NCBI RefSeq assembly: GCF_008244685.1
Contig: NZ_VTFT01000001.1
Coordinates: forward strand, 1,715,248-1,779,247
Direction of reading: 5' to 3'
From: Luteimonas viscosa
GTDB taxonomy: Bacteria > Pseudomonadota > Gammaproteobacteria > Xanthomonadales > Xanthomonadaceae
Length of the DNA stretch: 64,000 nucleotides
The notes beneath the pieces are model-generated. The model saw nothing but the letters and a program-made list of their open reading frames with translations, was not told the DNA's origin and made no database searches. Both the position numbers and the translations under genes were made by a program. This document shows positions 32,672 through 41,616 of this stretch, piece by piece (position 1 is the first letter of the stretch; every line of letters starts with the position of its first letter).

Positions 32672-35600
32672 ATGGACTATCTCGTTCGCTGCAGGTACGC
32701 GTTGATTGCGTGCCTGTCTGCCATGCTGGTGGTGCCTGTGGCGAACGCCCAGACCTACAGCCGCACCGAGGTCATCGAGTACCACGATGACCTTGCGACC
32801 TACGTCCTGGGCCAGGTCAAGAAGACCACCTGCGCCGCATCGAGTCCTGCTCATGCCGCATGCGACGGGCAGGCGGACTCCGTGATCTCCCAGGTCGACT
32901 ACGGATGGAAGGCGCTTCCCTCGAAGACATACAGCTTCGGCAAGGTGCAGGAAACGTTCACGTACGAAGCCTCCCTCGCTGGCCAGTTGGGCACGCTCAA
33001 GACGGTCGCGGACGGCAACAACAACATCACCACCCTGTCGAGCTGGAAGCGCGGCATTCCGCAGTCGATCCGATATCCGGCAACGCCCGAAGCCACCGCG
33101 GGCGCCACGCAAACGGCCGTGGTCGACAACAATGGCTGGATCAAGTCGATCGACGACGAGCTGAACTCACGCACGTGCTATGACCACGATGCGATGGGGC
33201 GGGTCAACAAGATCACCTACCCGTCCGAAACGCAGGCCGACGTCTGCAACACCTCCAAGTGGGCGGCGACCACCATCGATTTCTCCGCCGGTCATGCCGC
33301 TGCCTACGGTGTCCCAGCCGGCCATTGGCGTCAAACGACCCTCACGGGCAACGGGCGGAAGATCCTCGTGCTGGACGCGCTTTGGCGACCGGTGGTTGAG
33401 CAGACCCTGGACCTGGGCAATGTGGCAGGCACCCACTCCGAGGTGATCACCCGGTATGACGCCAAGGGCCGGGCGGCGTTCCGGTCCTATCCCATGCGAA
33501 CCAACGGCGCGGCCGTCTACACCAACACCGCACTCAAAGGCATCCACACGGCCTACGACGCACTCGATCGCGTCACGCAGGTCAGGCAGGACTGGGAAGG
33601 TACGGGGCAGCTGACGACGACCACCGAGTATCTGGGCGGCGCGGACGGTTACTACACACGGACCAGAAATCCACGTGGATACTACTCTTGGACGAACTAC
33701 CAGGCCTTCGATCAGCCGAATTACGATACGCCGGTCTTCGTGCAGCAACACAGTAGCGGTGGCGTGGGATACGCAATTACCGAGATCGATCGTGACGTGT
33801 TCGGCAAGCCGACGTCCATTACGCGGCGCAAAGGTGACGGGACCGAAAGCGCAACGCGCCGCTACGCTTACAACGCTTACCAGGAACTGTGCCGCTCCGT
33901 GGAGCCTGAAACCGGCGCCACTGTCATGGGTTACGACGGAGCCGGCAACCTGACCTGGTCGGCATCTGGCCTGCCGGCGGGTACTGCCTGCCACACCACC
34001 GGCAACACCACGGCGATCACTGCCCGCAAGGCGGTGCGAACCTACGACGGCCGTAACAGGCTCAAGACGCTTACGTTCCCAGGGGACGGCCTGGGCAACC
34101 AGACATGGACGTACTACGCCGACGGCCTGCCCAACGCGGTGACCACCCGCAACGACACCGCCGGTGCGCAGCAGACGGTCAACAGCTACACCTACAACCG
34201 GCGCCGGCTGCTCAGCCGGGAGAGCCTGAAGCTCGGTACCGTCTTCACCTGGCCGGTCGACTACGCCTATAACGGCAACGGCCACCTGGCGTCGCTGACC
34301 TGGCACGGCCTGGCCGTGAACTACGCACCTAACGCACTGGGCCAGCCGACGCAGGCCGGGACCTATGCCACCGGCGTGACCTACCACCCCAACGGCGGCA
34401 TCAAGGAGTTCACCTATGGCAACGCGATCAAGCACACGTTGACCCAGAACGCTCGCGGCTTGCCCGACACAAGCTGCGACTTCTACGGCAGCTGCGGCGC
34501 ATCGGCCTTCCTCAACGATGGCTACGACTACGACCAGAACGGCAACGTTTCGGCCATCAGCGACGGCAGGACTGGGAACCGCGGGAACCGCACGATGACC
34601 TACGACGTGCTCGACCGGCTGACGAAGGTGGTGTCCGGCAACGGGACCTCCAATCCGATGTTCGGCACCGCGACCTATGCCTACGACGCGCTCGACAACC
34701 TGACCCGGGTCCACGTGACCGGAGGCAACCATGCCCGCAACCACTACTACTGCTACGACACTGCGACCTGGCGTTTGACCAACGTCAAGACCGGCAGCTG
34801 CAGCGGGGCGACGGTTATCGGGCTGGGTTACGACGTGCAGGGCAACCTGGCCAACAAGAGCGGCCGGACCTACGCCTTCGACTTCGGCAACCGGCTCCGC
34901 AGCAACAGCGGCAGCCCGGCATCGACCTATGCCTACGACGGCCACGGGCGCCGGGTGCTGGACCAGGTGGGGACCGGCAAGAAGTACACGCACTACCTGC
35001 AGGATGGCCGCCTCTCGATGACCGGAGACGACCGCTCGGGCAAGGTTGCCGAGTACATCTATCTGCAGGGGAGCCTGGTGGCGATCCGCGAACGCGACGT
35101 GGCGACCAACGTGTACACCACGAAGTACCAGCACACCGATGCGCTGGGCAGTCCCGTGGCGATCACCAACCAGAGCCGGACGGTGCTGGAGCGGACGGAT
35201 TACGAACCGTACGGGCGGCCGAATCGCGCATGGCGGGACGGGCCGGGGTATACGGGGCATGTGGAGGATGCGGCAACTCAGCTGTCATACATGCAACAGC
35301 GCTATTACGATCCGAGCATCGGGAGGTTTCTCAGTGTCGATCCTGTGACCGCTAGCGGTCATACCGGAGATAACTTCAACCGGTACTGGTATGCCGACGA
35401 CAATCCGTATCGGTTTACTGACCCGGACGGCCGGCAAGCCAGTGAGGAGAAGGAAACTCCGCCGCCCGAGGAGAACGTTACTGAGCCCACTACGCTGGCC
35501 ACAATCTCAGTCACTGCGACCCGTCCGGCAATCGCGTCCTCACAAGCGGTTGGTTGGGGACAGATTGGCAGATCGCTGGTCCAGGGCGGGTCAATCTCTC

Positions 35601-35917
35601 TAGTGTTCGTTGCAGGCATGTGGCCCCACGACATGGGGCACTCGGCTTGTGAGACACAAGGTGCCTTTGCTTGTGGAATCATGATGTCTGACCAGTTCCC
35701 GCCTGGATATAAGCCGGGCCCAGTGGGAGCTGCGGAATGGGGAAGGAGGAACGGTGTCAGTCCTCGAGAAGCTCGCGAGAGATTTCATAGAGGAGTAAAA
35801 GGGAACACAAAGGGCGCGGGAGCAGATCACGATTTTGGAGTCAACCCTGATACTGGCGATGTGATTGATCCCAATGGGGATTCAGTTGGAAACCTTGAGG
35901 ATGAACATGGCGGATGA
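32672..35917 (+). CDS. Rhs-repeat polymorphic toxin
   Basis: 1081 aa. Start MDYLVRCRYALIACLSAMLV has an AAGGAAGA ribosome-binding site and gives a signal peptide ending near VANAQ. Many YD repeats follow (YDHDAMGRVNKITYPSE, YDVLDRLTKVV, YDALDNLTRVHV, YDVQGNLANK). The RHS core, where the toxin tip is cut off, is at about residues 870-905: YMQQRYYDPSIGRFLSVDPV, NPYRFTDPDGR. The remaining tail of about 170 residues is lower in GC and unlike the body. It ends with SPREARERFHRGVKGNT and ADHDFGVNPDTGDVIDPNG, where His and Asp residues may form a nuclease-like site. No named toxin family is claimed. The stop overlaps the downstream immunity gene. Confidence 0.85.
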   Translation: MDYLVRCRYALIACLSAMLVVPVANAQTYSRTEVIEYHDDLATYVLGQVKKTTCAASSPAHAACDGQADSVISQVDYGWKALPSKTYSFGKVQETFTYEASLAGQLGTLKTVADGNNNITTLSSWKRGIPQSIRYPATPEATAGATQTAVVDNNGWIKSIDDELNSRTCYDHDAMGRVNKITYPSETQADVCNTSKWAATTIDFSAGHAAAYGVPAGHWRQTTLTGNGRKILVLDALWRPVVEQTLDLGNVAGTHSEVITRYDAKGRAAFRSYPMRTNGAAVYTNTALKGIHTAYDALDRVTQVRQDWEGTGQLTTTTEYLGGADGYYTRTRNPRGYYSWTNYQAFDQPNYDTPVFVQQHSSGGVGYAITEIDRDVFGKPTSITRRKGDGTESATRRYAYNAYQELCRSVEPETGATVMGYDGAGNLTWSASGLPAGTACHTTGNTTAITARKAVRTYDGRNRLKTLTFPGDGLGNQTWTYYADGLPNAVTTRNDTAGAQQTVNSYTYNRRRLLSRESLKLGTVFTWPVDYAYNGNGHLASLTWHGLAVNYAPNALGQPTQAGTYATGVTYHPNGGIKEFTYGNAIKHTLTQNARGLPDTSCDFYGSCGASAFLNDGYDYDQNGNVSAISDGRTGNRGNRTMTYDVLDRLTKVVSGNGTSNPMFGTATYAYDALDNLTRVHVTGGNHARNHYYCYDTATWRLTNVKTGSCSGATVIGLGYDVQGNLANKSGRTYAFDFGNRLRSNSGSPASTYAYDGHGRRVLDQVGTGKKYTHYLQDGRLSMTGDDRSGKVAEYIYLQGSLVAIRERDVATNVYTTKYQHTDALGSPVAITNQSRTVLERTDYEPYGRPNRAWRDGPGYTGHVEDAATQLSYMQQRYYDPSIGRFLSVDPVTASGHTGDNFNRYWYADDNPYRFTDPDGRQASEEKETPPPEENVTEPTTLATISVTATRPAIASSQAVGWGQIGRSLVQGGSISLVFVAGMWPHDMGHSACETQGAFACGIMMSDQFPPGYKPGPVGAAEWGRRNGVSPREARERFHRGVKGNTKGAGADHDFGVNPDTGDVIDPNGDSVGNLEDEHGG

Positions 35918-36329
35918 CAATGCGAGCATCGACTCTTTGATGGTCGGCCTCTATATTTATGGAGACGATTTGTTGCCTGAAGAGATCTCTTCCAGCCTAG
36001 GCGCCTTAGCAACCAGATCGCACCGGAAAGGCGAGCTGAAAGAGCTTAAGGGTGGCAAGTTCAACTCCATGAAAACAGGCATGTGGGAGTTGAGGTCGAC
36101 GCGCAAGTCACTAGTGCTTTCGGAGCACATTGCGGACATCTTTTCCAATCTGAAATTTCCTGTCCAGCTCTCATCGATGGAAGGTGTCGATGAGGTGCAT
36201 CTCGACGTTTATGTATCCGGACTGCTCCGTGCCGATGGATACAGGCATCTCGATCTTGAACTAACTGCCGATGACATGTTACTGCTTGGCGGAATTGGAG
36301 CAGCGGTACGCTTTTCAGTGGTGGATTAA
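35907..36329 (+). CDS. DUF4279-family protein, probable cognate immunity protein
   Basis: 140 aa, MADDNASIDSL start chosen because GAGG lies six bases before it. It begins 11 nt inside the toxin gene, indicating coupled translation. The DUF4279 pattern is visible: GLYIYGDDLLPEEISSSLGALATR, then HRKGELKELK and TGMWELRS, and the C-terminal half VHLDVYVSGLLRADGYRHLDLELTADDMLLLG. No signal peptide, so it acts in the cytosol. DUF4279 proteins often follow polymorphic toxins, and immunity to the Rhs tip is inferred from this position. Confidence 0.72.
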   Translation: MADDNASIDSLMVGLYIYGDDLLPEEISSSLGALATRSHRKGELKELKGGKFNSMKTGMWELRSTRKSLVLSEHIADIFSNLKFPVQLSSMEGVDEVHLDVYVSGLLRADGYRHLDLELTADDMLLLGGIGAAVRFSVVD

Positions 36330-36333
36330 ACTA

Positions 36334-36395
36334 AAGGAACTGAAGGAACTGAAGGAACTGAAGGAACTGAAGGAACTGAAGGAACTGAAGGAACT
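36334..36395 (+). repeat. 9-bp tandem repeat AAGGAACTG, seven units
   Basis: Perfect head-to-tail units directly after the immunity gene stop codon, the last ending in CTA instead of CTG. It is a candidate variable-number repeat left by slippage. The unit length would keep a reading frame open, but no start or stop places it in a gene. Confidence 0.9.
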
Positions 36396-36413
36396 ATAGG
36401 GGACGGCGTGGAG

Positions 36414-36580
36414 TGACCCCCGTTCTTCGGAAAGTGGACCTAGGGCACACACCCTAAGCGATTGAACCGCTCTTCGTATGAGCGGACAATTGGCAGTTTA
36501 GAGCCGAGTGTATGCGTGTTCGGATGTAGAAGGCCTCGATGTAGTCGAACACCGCGAGGCGGGCAGATTCGCGCTAGGCG
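36414..36580 (-). pseudogene. 3' stub of an IS3-family transposase with terminal sequence
   Basis: On the minus strand the sequence encodes VFDYIEAFYIRTRIHSALNC, the C-terminal signature of IS3-family OrfB, ending at a stop at 36454-36456. Upstream in frame is a stop (TAG), so only the stub remains. Beyond the stop, reading outward, is the insertion-sequence end beginning TGACCCCCGTTCTTCGG at 36414. The rest of the element is gone. The following 36580-36785 holds only an 85-codon plus frame with no recognisable motif. Confidence 0.65.
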
Positions 36581-36771
36581 AAAGCCTTGTCTACTATCAG
36601 CTCCAGCTTAAGGGTGCTGAAGATGCCTTAGCCATCGCATTGTCTGATGTCGTGCCGATTACTCGTGATCCCGGCCGAATCTGCTTGAGCCAAAGCCATG
36701 CGAGCGGATACAAGATCCCGCCTAGTGGTCACACCATCTTCGGCATAGCATCGAGCCTGACTTGACTGCCG

Positions 36772-36795
36772 GCAGTGGTATGTTGCTACCACTGC
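36772..36795. terminator. Hairpin at the end of the STN-TonB receptor gene
   Basis: GCAGTGGTA, loop TGTTGC, TACCACTGC: a perfect 9-bp stem overlapping the receptor stop codon. No long U tract follows on either strand, so it may be a transcript-stabilising or weak terminating structure. Confidence 0.4.
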
Positions 36796-39488
36796 TTGGA
36801 TAGGCTGATGCTCAAGAACCGGCCGACGGCCGAGTAGTTGGTCGCGTCATAAGGCGGCGCATACGCCGGTAGCCACGGCGTGGTAGGGGGCGGCACGCGA
36901 TTGAACAGGTTCTGCCCGGCAATCGTGAGTTCCAGCCCAGGAAGCACGTTGGCAGAGGCGGTGGTGGCGAACCGCAGCGCCGCATCGAGCGTAGTGAATG
37001 ATGCCGTCTTCTCGTCTCGGGGCAAGTTTCTCACGCCTCCCTTGTGATTGACGAACGCCGACATGGTCCAGCGGCCCTTGGTCCATACGCCGCCCAATCG
37101 ACAACCAAACTTTGGAGGATTGCTCAACGTTCCCGCCAGGTCGAACGGCACCTGGAGGTCGGTGTTCTGCTGCGTGCTGTCCAACCAGATCGCCGATCCG
37201 CGCAGCGAGATGCTGCCATCACCGATGTTGAACCGATACGCGCCCGACAGACCGACACCACGGATCTCCTGGCGCGCGACGTTGGTGTGCTGCAGGTTGA
37301 CTAGGGCCGCGACGTTCGCCGGGTCATATGGGGCTCCTACGAAGTTATGGAACGTCGCCGCATCTGAGATCCGTTCATCCAGTGTCGCGGGGGTTGGAGC
37401 ATGCTCGATGAACTGCGCGTAGATGGGATTGCTCAGCGCTTCAGAGAAGTTGGTGATCGGCTCCAGTGCGCGATCCGTATAGTCGATGTCGTACCAGGTA
37501 ACTTCCACGTCCAACCCCGGGATCGAATCCGGGTGAAATGCCAGCGATGCGGTCCAGGTTCGTGCTCGCTCCGGGCCCAGGTCGCGGTTGCCGCCGCCGT
37601 CCGCGAGAATGGTCGCGTCCGCGGCATAGCCGGTGCCGCCAAAGTAGGCCGGCGGGGCCAGCATGACGTACGGTGCGAGGTGGCGCTGGCGCAGCGTCGG
37701 CCCTTTGAACGATTTCCCCCATGACGCCTTCAGCGTGAGATCCGCACTGGGGCCGTAGATCAAGCCAAGCTTGGGCAGGATCACGCCACCGAAGCTGTCG
37801 TAATCCTCCCCGCGCAAGGCGGCCGTGATCGAGAGCCGGTTCCCGTCCCCGATGTCATCCGGCTTGCCGAAGACCGGAAGATCCGCCTCGATGTAAGCGA
37901 ACCGACTGCCTTCTTTCCCACCCGTGGTCGGCGTACCCGTGAGATGGTTGAAGTGCAGGTACTCGTTCCTGCGGTAGCCGGCGCCGACCGCGACGCGCGC
38001 TTCCCCGCCCGGCAACTCGAACAGGGCGCCGTCAGCGCCTACTTCGTAGACGGTGCTTTTGTTGCACAAGCAGTCGTGGACCGACAGGGTGCTATCGCCC
38101 GTCTTCGCGGTGTCGCGGCGCTGGTACTGGATGTGCTCGCTCGTACCCCTCGTCGCACTGAGGGCGAGTGTCCAATCATTGGGAAGGAAGAACCTGACTC
38201 CCGGTGCCGCAAACTTGGTCGTGGTCTCGGAGTTCACGCGATTGATCCAGCCGTCCGGCGAGGCCACGTTATAGAGCTGGTCGCGCCTGGACATCATTGC
38301 ATCCATCGTCATCTCCGCGACCGCGCCGACCGCCTGGTGCATGCTGGCCACGGCGCTTTTGAGGTTGATTCCCGGATACAGGGTGGTCGGATCCCGCATC
38401 ACGCTGGCATAGTCGCGTTGACGCACGTAGATCGGGTCCGCCCTTGCGTTCTTGAAGGTCGTGATCAACCCACCACCGCCCCATGTACTCCCGGCCGTCG
38501 CGGTGTACTCGCGGGTTGCCATGCCACCGTCGCTGGCGCCTCCGAACGAAACGCCGATCACCACGTCGTCGAAATCGCGCTTCAGGATGACGTTTCCCAC
38601 GCCTCCCACTGCGTCCGATCCGTATATCGCCGAGGCGCCATCGAGCAAGATCTCGATACGATCGACCGCCTCGACGGGAATCGCGTCGATGTCCACGGCC
38701 TGGGCCATTCCGCCGTAGGCCATCCGCCGGCCGTTCAACAGGGTCAAAGTGGCGTCCGGCCCGAGTCCACGCAGGTTCAGGGCCGACCCGCCGGTGACGT
38801 TCTGGTTATGGATGCCCGCGCCGGAGTAGCCGAGGCTCGGCACACCCGGGTTCTGCCCGCCGGAAAAGTTCTGGGGCACGCTACGGATCACGTCTCCCAA
38901 GTCACTGAAGCCTTCCTCCCGGGTGTTCTCCGCGCTGATCGTGATCACCGGCGAGGGCGTGACGCCTCCGCGGATTCGGGTCCCGGTGATGGTCATCCCG
39001 CCCAGCTCGATCGTCTCCAAATCCCGTACCTGCACCGGCGCCGACAGCTGGCGCCTGGTCGCCTGCGATGCGGAACCCGGGCCATTCGCGGCCGGCGCCG
39101 GTCTCAGGGTGAAGGTCGCGTCACCCGCGTCCCGCGCCTCCAGTCCTGAGCCCCGCAGCAGCAGCCGCAGTGCCTCGCCCGGCGCATACCGCCCCGAGAG
39201 GCCGCTTGTCGTCTTCCCCGCGACCAGGTCTGGCGAGTACAGCAGCGTGGTACCACTCGCCGACGCCAGCGCGTCGAGTGCTTCGCGCAGGCTGCCGGCC
39301 GGGATCGCCAGTGATTGGGGCACACGCGGTGGCTGCGCGTATGGCCGCCCAGGGATGCAGCCGATGAACAGAGCAGCCAGTGCCGTCGCCAGCGCCTTCG
39401 CGATCACGCGGGTGCGCAGGCAGCCCCATCGCCTGCCCTCGCCCGCGCCGTCGAGACGATGCTGCACTTCCGGTTGACCGTTGTCCAT
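36786..39488 (-). CDS. TonB-dependent receptor with STN signalling domain
   Basis: 900 aa, start MDNGQPEVQHRL at 39488. After the signal (ALATALAALFIGC...PYAQ) is an STN domain (SLAIPAGSLREALDALASAS...TLLYSPDLVAGK), then plug (TRIRGGVTPSPVITISAENT, SVPQNFSGGQNPGV, LNLRGLGPDATLTLLNGRRM) and a barrel ending FLSISLSKQW. The STN domain marks FecA-type receptors that contact a FecR protein when ligand binds. The adjacent FecR and ECF sigma genes make this the sensor of a cell-surface signalling set. The likely ligand is the lasso peptide encoded nearby. Paralogous to the receptor at 47269. Confidence 0.93.
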   Translation of the reverse strand: MDNGQPEVQHRLDGAGEGRRWGCLRTRVIAKALATALAALFIGCIPGRPYAQPPRVPQSLAIPAGSLREALDALASASGTTLLYSPDLVAGKTTSGLSGRYAPGEALRLLLRGSGLEARDAGDATFTLRPAPAANGPGSASQATRRQLSAPVQVRDLETIELGGMTITGTRIRGGVTPSPVITISAENTREEGFSDLGDVIRSVPQNFSGGQNPGVPSLGYSGAGIHNQNVTGGSALNLRGLGPDATLTLLNGRRMAYGGMAQAVDIDAIPVEAVDRIEILLDGASAIYGSDAVGGVGNVILKRDFDDVVIGVSFGGASDGGMATREYTATAGSTWGGGGLITTFKNARADPIYVRQRDYASVMRDPTTLYPGINLKSAVASMHQAVGAVAEMTMDAMMSRRDQLYNVASPDGWINRVNSETTTKFAAPGVRFFLPNDWTLALSATRGTSEHIQYQRRDTAKTGDSTLSVHDCLCNKSTVYEVGADGALFELPGGEARVAVGAGYRRNEYLHFNHLTGTPTTGGKEGSRFAYIEADLPVFGKPDDIGDGNRLSITAALRGEDYDSFGGVILPKLGLIYGPSADLTLKASWGKSFKGPTLRQRHLAPYVMLAPPAYFGGTGYAADATILADGGGNRDLGPERARTWTASLAFHPDSIPGLDVEVTWYDIDYTDRALEPITNFSEALSNPIYAQFIEHAPTPATLDERISDAATFHNFVGAPYDPANVAALVNLQHTNVARQEIRGVGLSGAYRFNIGDGSISLRGSAIWLDSTQQNTDLQVPFDLAGTLSNPPKFGCRLGGVWTKGRWTMSAFVNHKGGVRNLPRDEKTASFTTLDAALRFATTASANVLPGLELTIAGQNLFNRVPPPTTPWLPAYAPPYDATNYSAVGRFLSISLSKQW

Positions 39489-39653
39489 GGCTCCTTGCCT
39501 CAGTGCGTGTGGATTAACGCCACGCCCATCGGGCATCCCATCTCCGCTGCCGCAATCCTTTCGGCGGGTGCTGCCCTCTTCCACGACGCCCGATGCACAC
39601 CGCCATGTCCGTGGCCGAGCGTACGGTAAATGGCCGCATCGACACATGGCGCG

Positions 39654-40667
39654 CTACTGCCGCGTCAGCAGGATCTCGTTCTCGGCGACCCGCCGCGACT
39701 GGATGCCCCACCCCTGCTCCAGCAGGCGTTCCAGGTTCTGCCGCTTCCGGGTCTGGAACACGCCGCTCAGTCGAACATCACCTATCGCGGGGTCGTCGAT
39801 GCGCAGTTGCACGACACTGTATCGGTTGAGCTCGGCGACAAACTCGCGCAGCGTCCAGTCGTCGACATGAAGTTTGCCCTGGGTCCACCCTTCGGCTGCC
39901 CCCACGTTGGCAATCTCCACCTCGCCCAGCCGGCCGTTCGCGTCAAGGCGGATACGCTGGCCCGGCTGCAGGATATCGATGCGCCCACTGCCATCCCAGC
40001 CGCGTTCGGCAACATGAACGACGCCGTGCAGCAACGTCACCGACGAACCGGCGCCTGCCACGCGAACCTGGAACCGCGTCCCGACGGCGGTGACTGTGCC
40101 GCCTCCCGCGTGCACCACGAAGGGCCAGCCGGGGCCTCCCTCCACGTCGAACTGCACCTGCCCCTGCTGCAGATCGACGCGGCGCTCGCTCTCGCTGAAG
40201 CGCTCCACCAGCACCGTCTGAGTGTCCAGAGTCAGCGTCGAGCCGTCGGCGAGTCGAATGTCGCGTTGTTCGCCGACAGCCGTGGCGTATCGCGTCCCTG
40301 GCGGTGGCGCCTTCGGAGAAAGCGGGTCGTAGATGATCATCGCCACGACCATCGCCGTGAGAGCGGCGGCGATCGCGAGCCAGGCCGCCCGGCGCCCTCC
40401 GTACCTCGCAGCCCGGATGTCAGGGCCCCACCGCGCCAAATCCGCAGCATGGCCCAGAACCAAACCGTCGCGGATCACGGCCCTGCTGTCCCGCCACATG
40501 GCCTCGGCCTGCCGGAATGCCACCGCGTGCAGTGGATCGGCGCCGCGCCAGCGCTCGAACGCCTCCATGTCGCTCGCGGTGCAGGTTTCACTGTCCAGCC
40601 GGACCAGCCACTCTGCCGCCTGTTGCGCGGCACGCCGGCTTTCGTCGATGCCCATCCTGCGACCCAT
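39654..40667 (-). CDS. FecR-family anti-sigma factor
   Basis: About 337 aa; starts at 40685, 40667 or 40655 are possible, and the Shine-Dalgarno-like AGAGGA favours the latter two. The N-terminal cytoplasmic DUF4880-type domain (AAEWLVRLDSETCTASDMEAF, FERWRGADPLHAVAFRQAEA) precedes one membrane helix (AAWLAIAAALTAMVVAMII). The periplasmic FecR domain (RDIRLADGSTLTLDTQTVLV, VTAVGTRFQVRVAG) and a C-terminal STN-like contact domain (GWTQGKLHVDDWTLREFVAEL) follow. It should hold the neighbouring sigma factor and release it upon a signal from the receptor. Confidence 0.92.
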   Translation of the reverse strand: MGRRMGIDESRRAAQQAAEWLVRLDSETCTASDMEAFERWRGADPLHAVAFRQAEAMWRDSRAVIRDGLVLGHAADLARWGPDIRAARYGGRRAAWLAIAAALTAMVVAMIIYDPLSPKAPPPGTRYATAVGEQRDIRLADGSTLTLDTQTVLVERFSESERRVDLQQGQVQFDVEGGPGWPFVVHAGGGTVTAVGTRFQVRVAGAGSSVTLLHGVVHVAERGWDGSGRIDILQPGQRIRLDANGRLGEVEIANVGAAEGWTQGKLHVDDWTLREFVAELNRYSVVQLRIDDPAIGDVRLSGVFQTRKRQNLERLLEQGWGIQSRRVAENEILLTRQ

Positions 40668-40671
40668 TCCT

Positions 40672-41244
40672 CTACAAGTCCCCATCGCGCAGAAACCCTA
40701 CCTGCCGCTGCAGGCGCAGCAGGGCCGCGGCCAAGTGCTTCTCCACCATTTTCGTGGAGATCCCGCAACGCTCCGCGATCCGGGCATGGCTCAGGCCATG
40801 ACCATGTCGCAACAGGTAGACGCGCCGGCACTTTGGCGGCAGCGCGAGAATCGCCGCTTGCAGGAGCTCGGCGCGCTGGAGGCGCTCGGCTTCCTCTTCC
40901 GGCAGCGGCGCATCATCGGCCAGCAACTCGGTGACACTCCCCCGGCCTCCATGCGCACGGGAGGCCTCACGCTTGCCGTGCTTGATCGATCGGTTGATCG
41001 CAATCCGGTACAGCAGCGGCTTCCAGTCGCTGACGTGCCCCTTCTCGCGATACCCGAGAAGACTGATGATGCTGTCCTGCGCGATCTCTTCAGCGTTTTC
41101 CACGCTGTTGCGGCGACTCAGGAACCCGACCAGGCCACGGTACTGACTGCGTACGAACTCCTCGAAACGTACGCGCGAATCCTCGCACTCGACCGTTCCC
41201 GTCGCCGGCGAACCGGTCGCCATGTCATCGCGCTTGTCGGTCAT
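40672..41244 (-). CDS. ECF sigma factor, FecI-like
   Basis: 190 aa, MTDKRDDMATG start at 41244 supported by AGAGG nine bases upstream (an ATG at 41289 is an alternative). Region 2 is VRSQYRGLVGFLSRRNSVENAEEIAQDS and region 4 LQAAILALPPKCRRVYLLRHG, HGLSHARIAERCGISTKMVE. The stop is within a few bases of the fecR start, so both are one transcript. It is expected to turn on the receptor gene and perhaps the lasso genes. Confidence 0.92.
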   Translation of the reverse strand: MTDKRDDMATGSPATGTVECEDSRVRFEEFVRSQYRGLVGFLSRRNSVENAEEIAQDSIISLLGYREKGHVSDWKPLLYRIAINRSIKHGKREASRAHGGRGSVTELLADDAPLPEEEAERLQRAELLQAAILALPPKCRRVYLLRHGHGLSHARIAERCGISTKMVEKHLAAALLRLQRQVGFLRDGDL

Positions 41245-41616
41245 CGTTCCAGGCCTCTGCCGCCGCGCCTCCGGGAGCAGTACGGGCATTAGAAGTCAGC
41301 GATGCGATCCCATGCAATTGCGGCACGACTGCTCCAGGTCCGGATCCGCAGAACCCCTTTCCCCACGCGTCGCGGGAGGACTCCTTGCCCGAAATCCAGC
41401 GATGTGCGCGAAGCAACGACCGCAGCCATCTCCACTACAAGCCTTCTTGCAGGGCGAATCCCTACCTTCTTCCTGCGGAAATCCGGCGCACCATGTTCTG
41501 GAGTTCCGCTTCGAGTTCTTCTACATGCAGGCACGTCTATGCCGCTTGTTTTCGCCACTGTCCATCCATGTAATATCTCGCCAGGGACGATGCCAAACGC
41601 AGACACGGAGTCCGCC
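41245..41616. other. Divergent promoter region between sigma and GntR genes
   Basis: 372 bp between two genes read in opposite directions. No coding frame is convincing. An AT-richer run (CATGTAATATCTCG, about 41569-41582) may hold a promoter. No clear operator palindrome is seen. Confidence 0.4.

Noticed and set aside
36508..36765. 85-codon plus-strand frame after the IS stub
   Set aside because: No start signal or family motif. It overlaps the transposase stub on the other strand.
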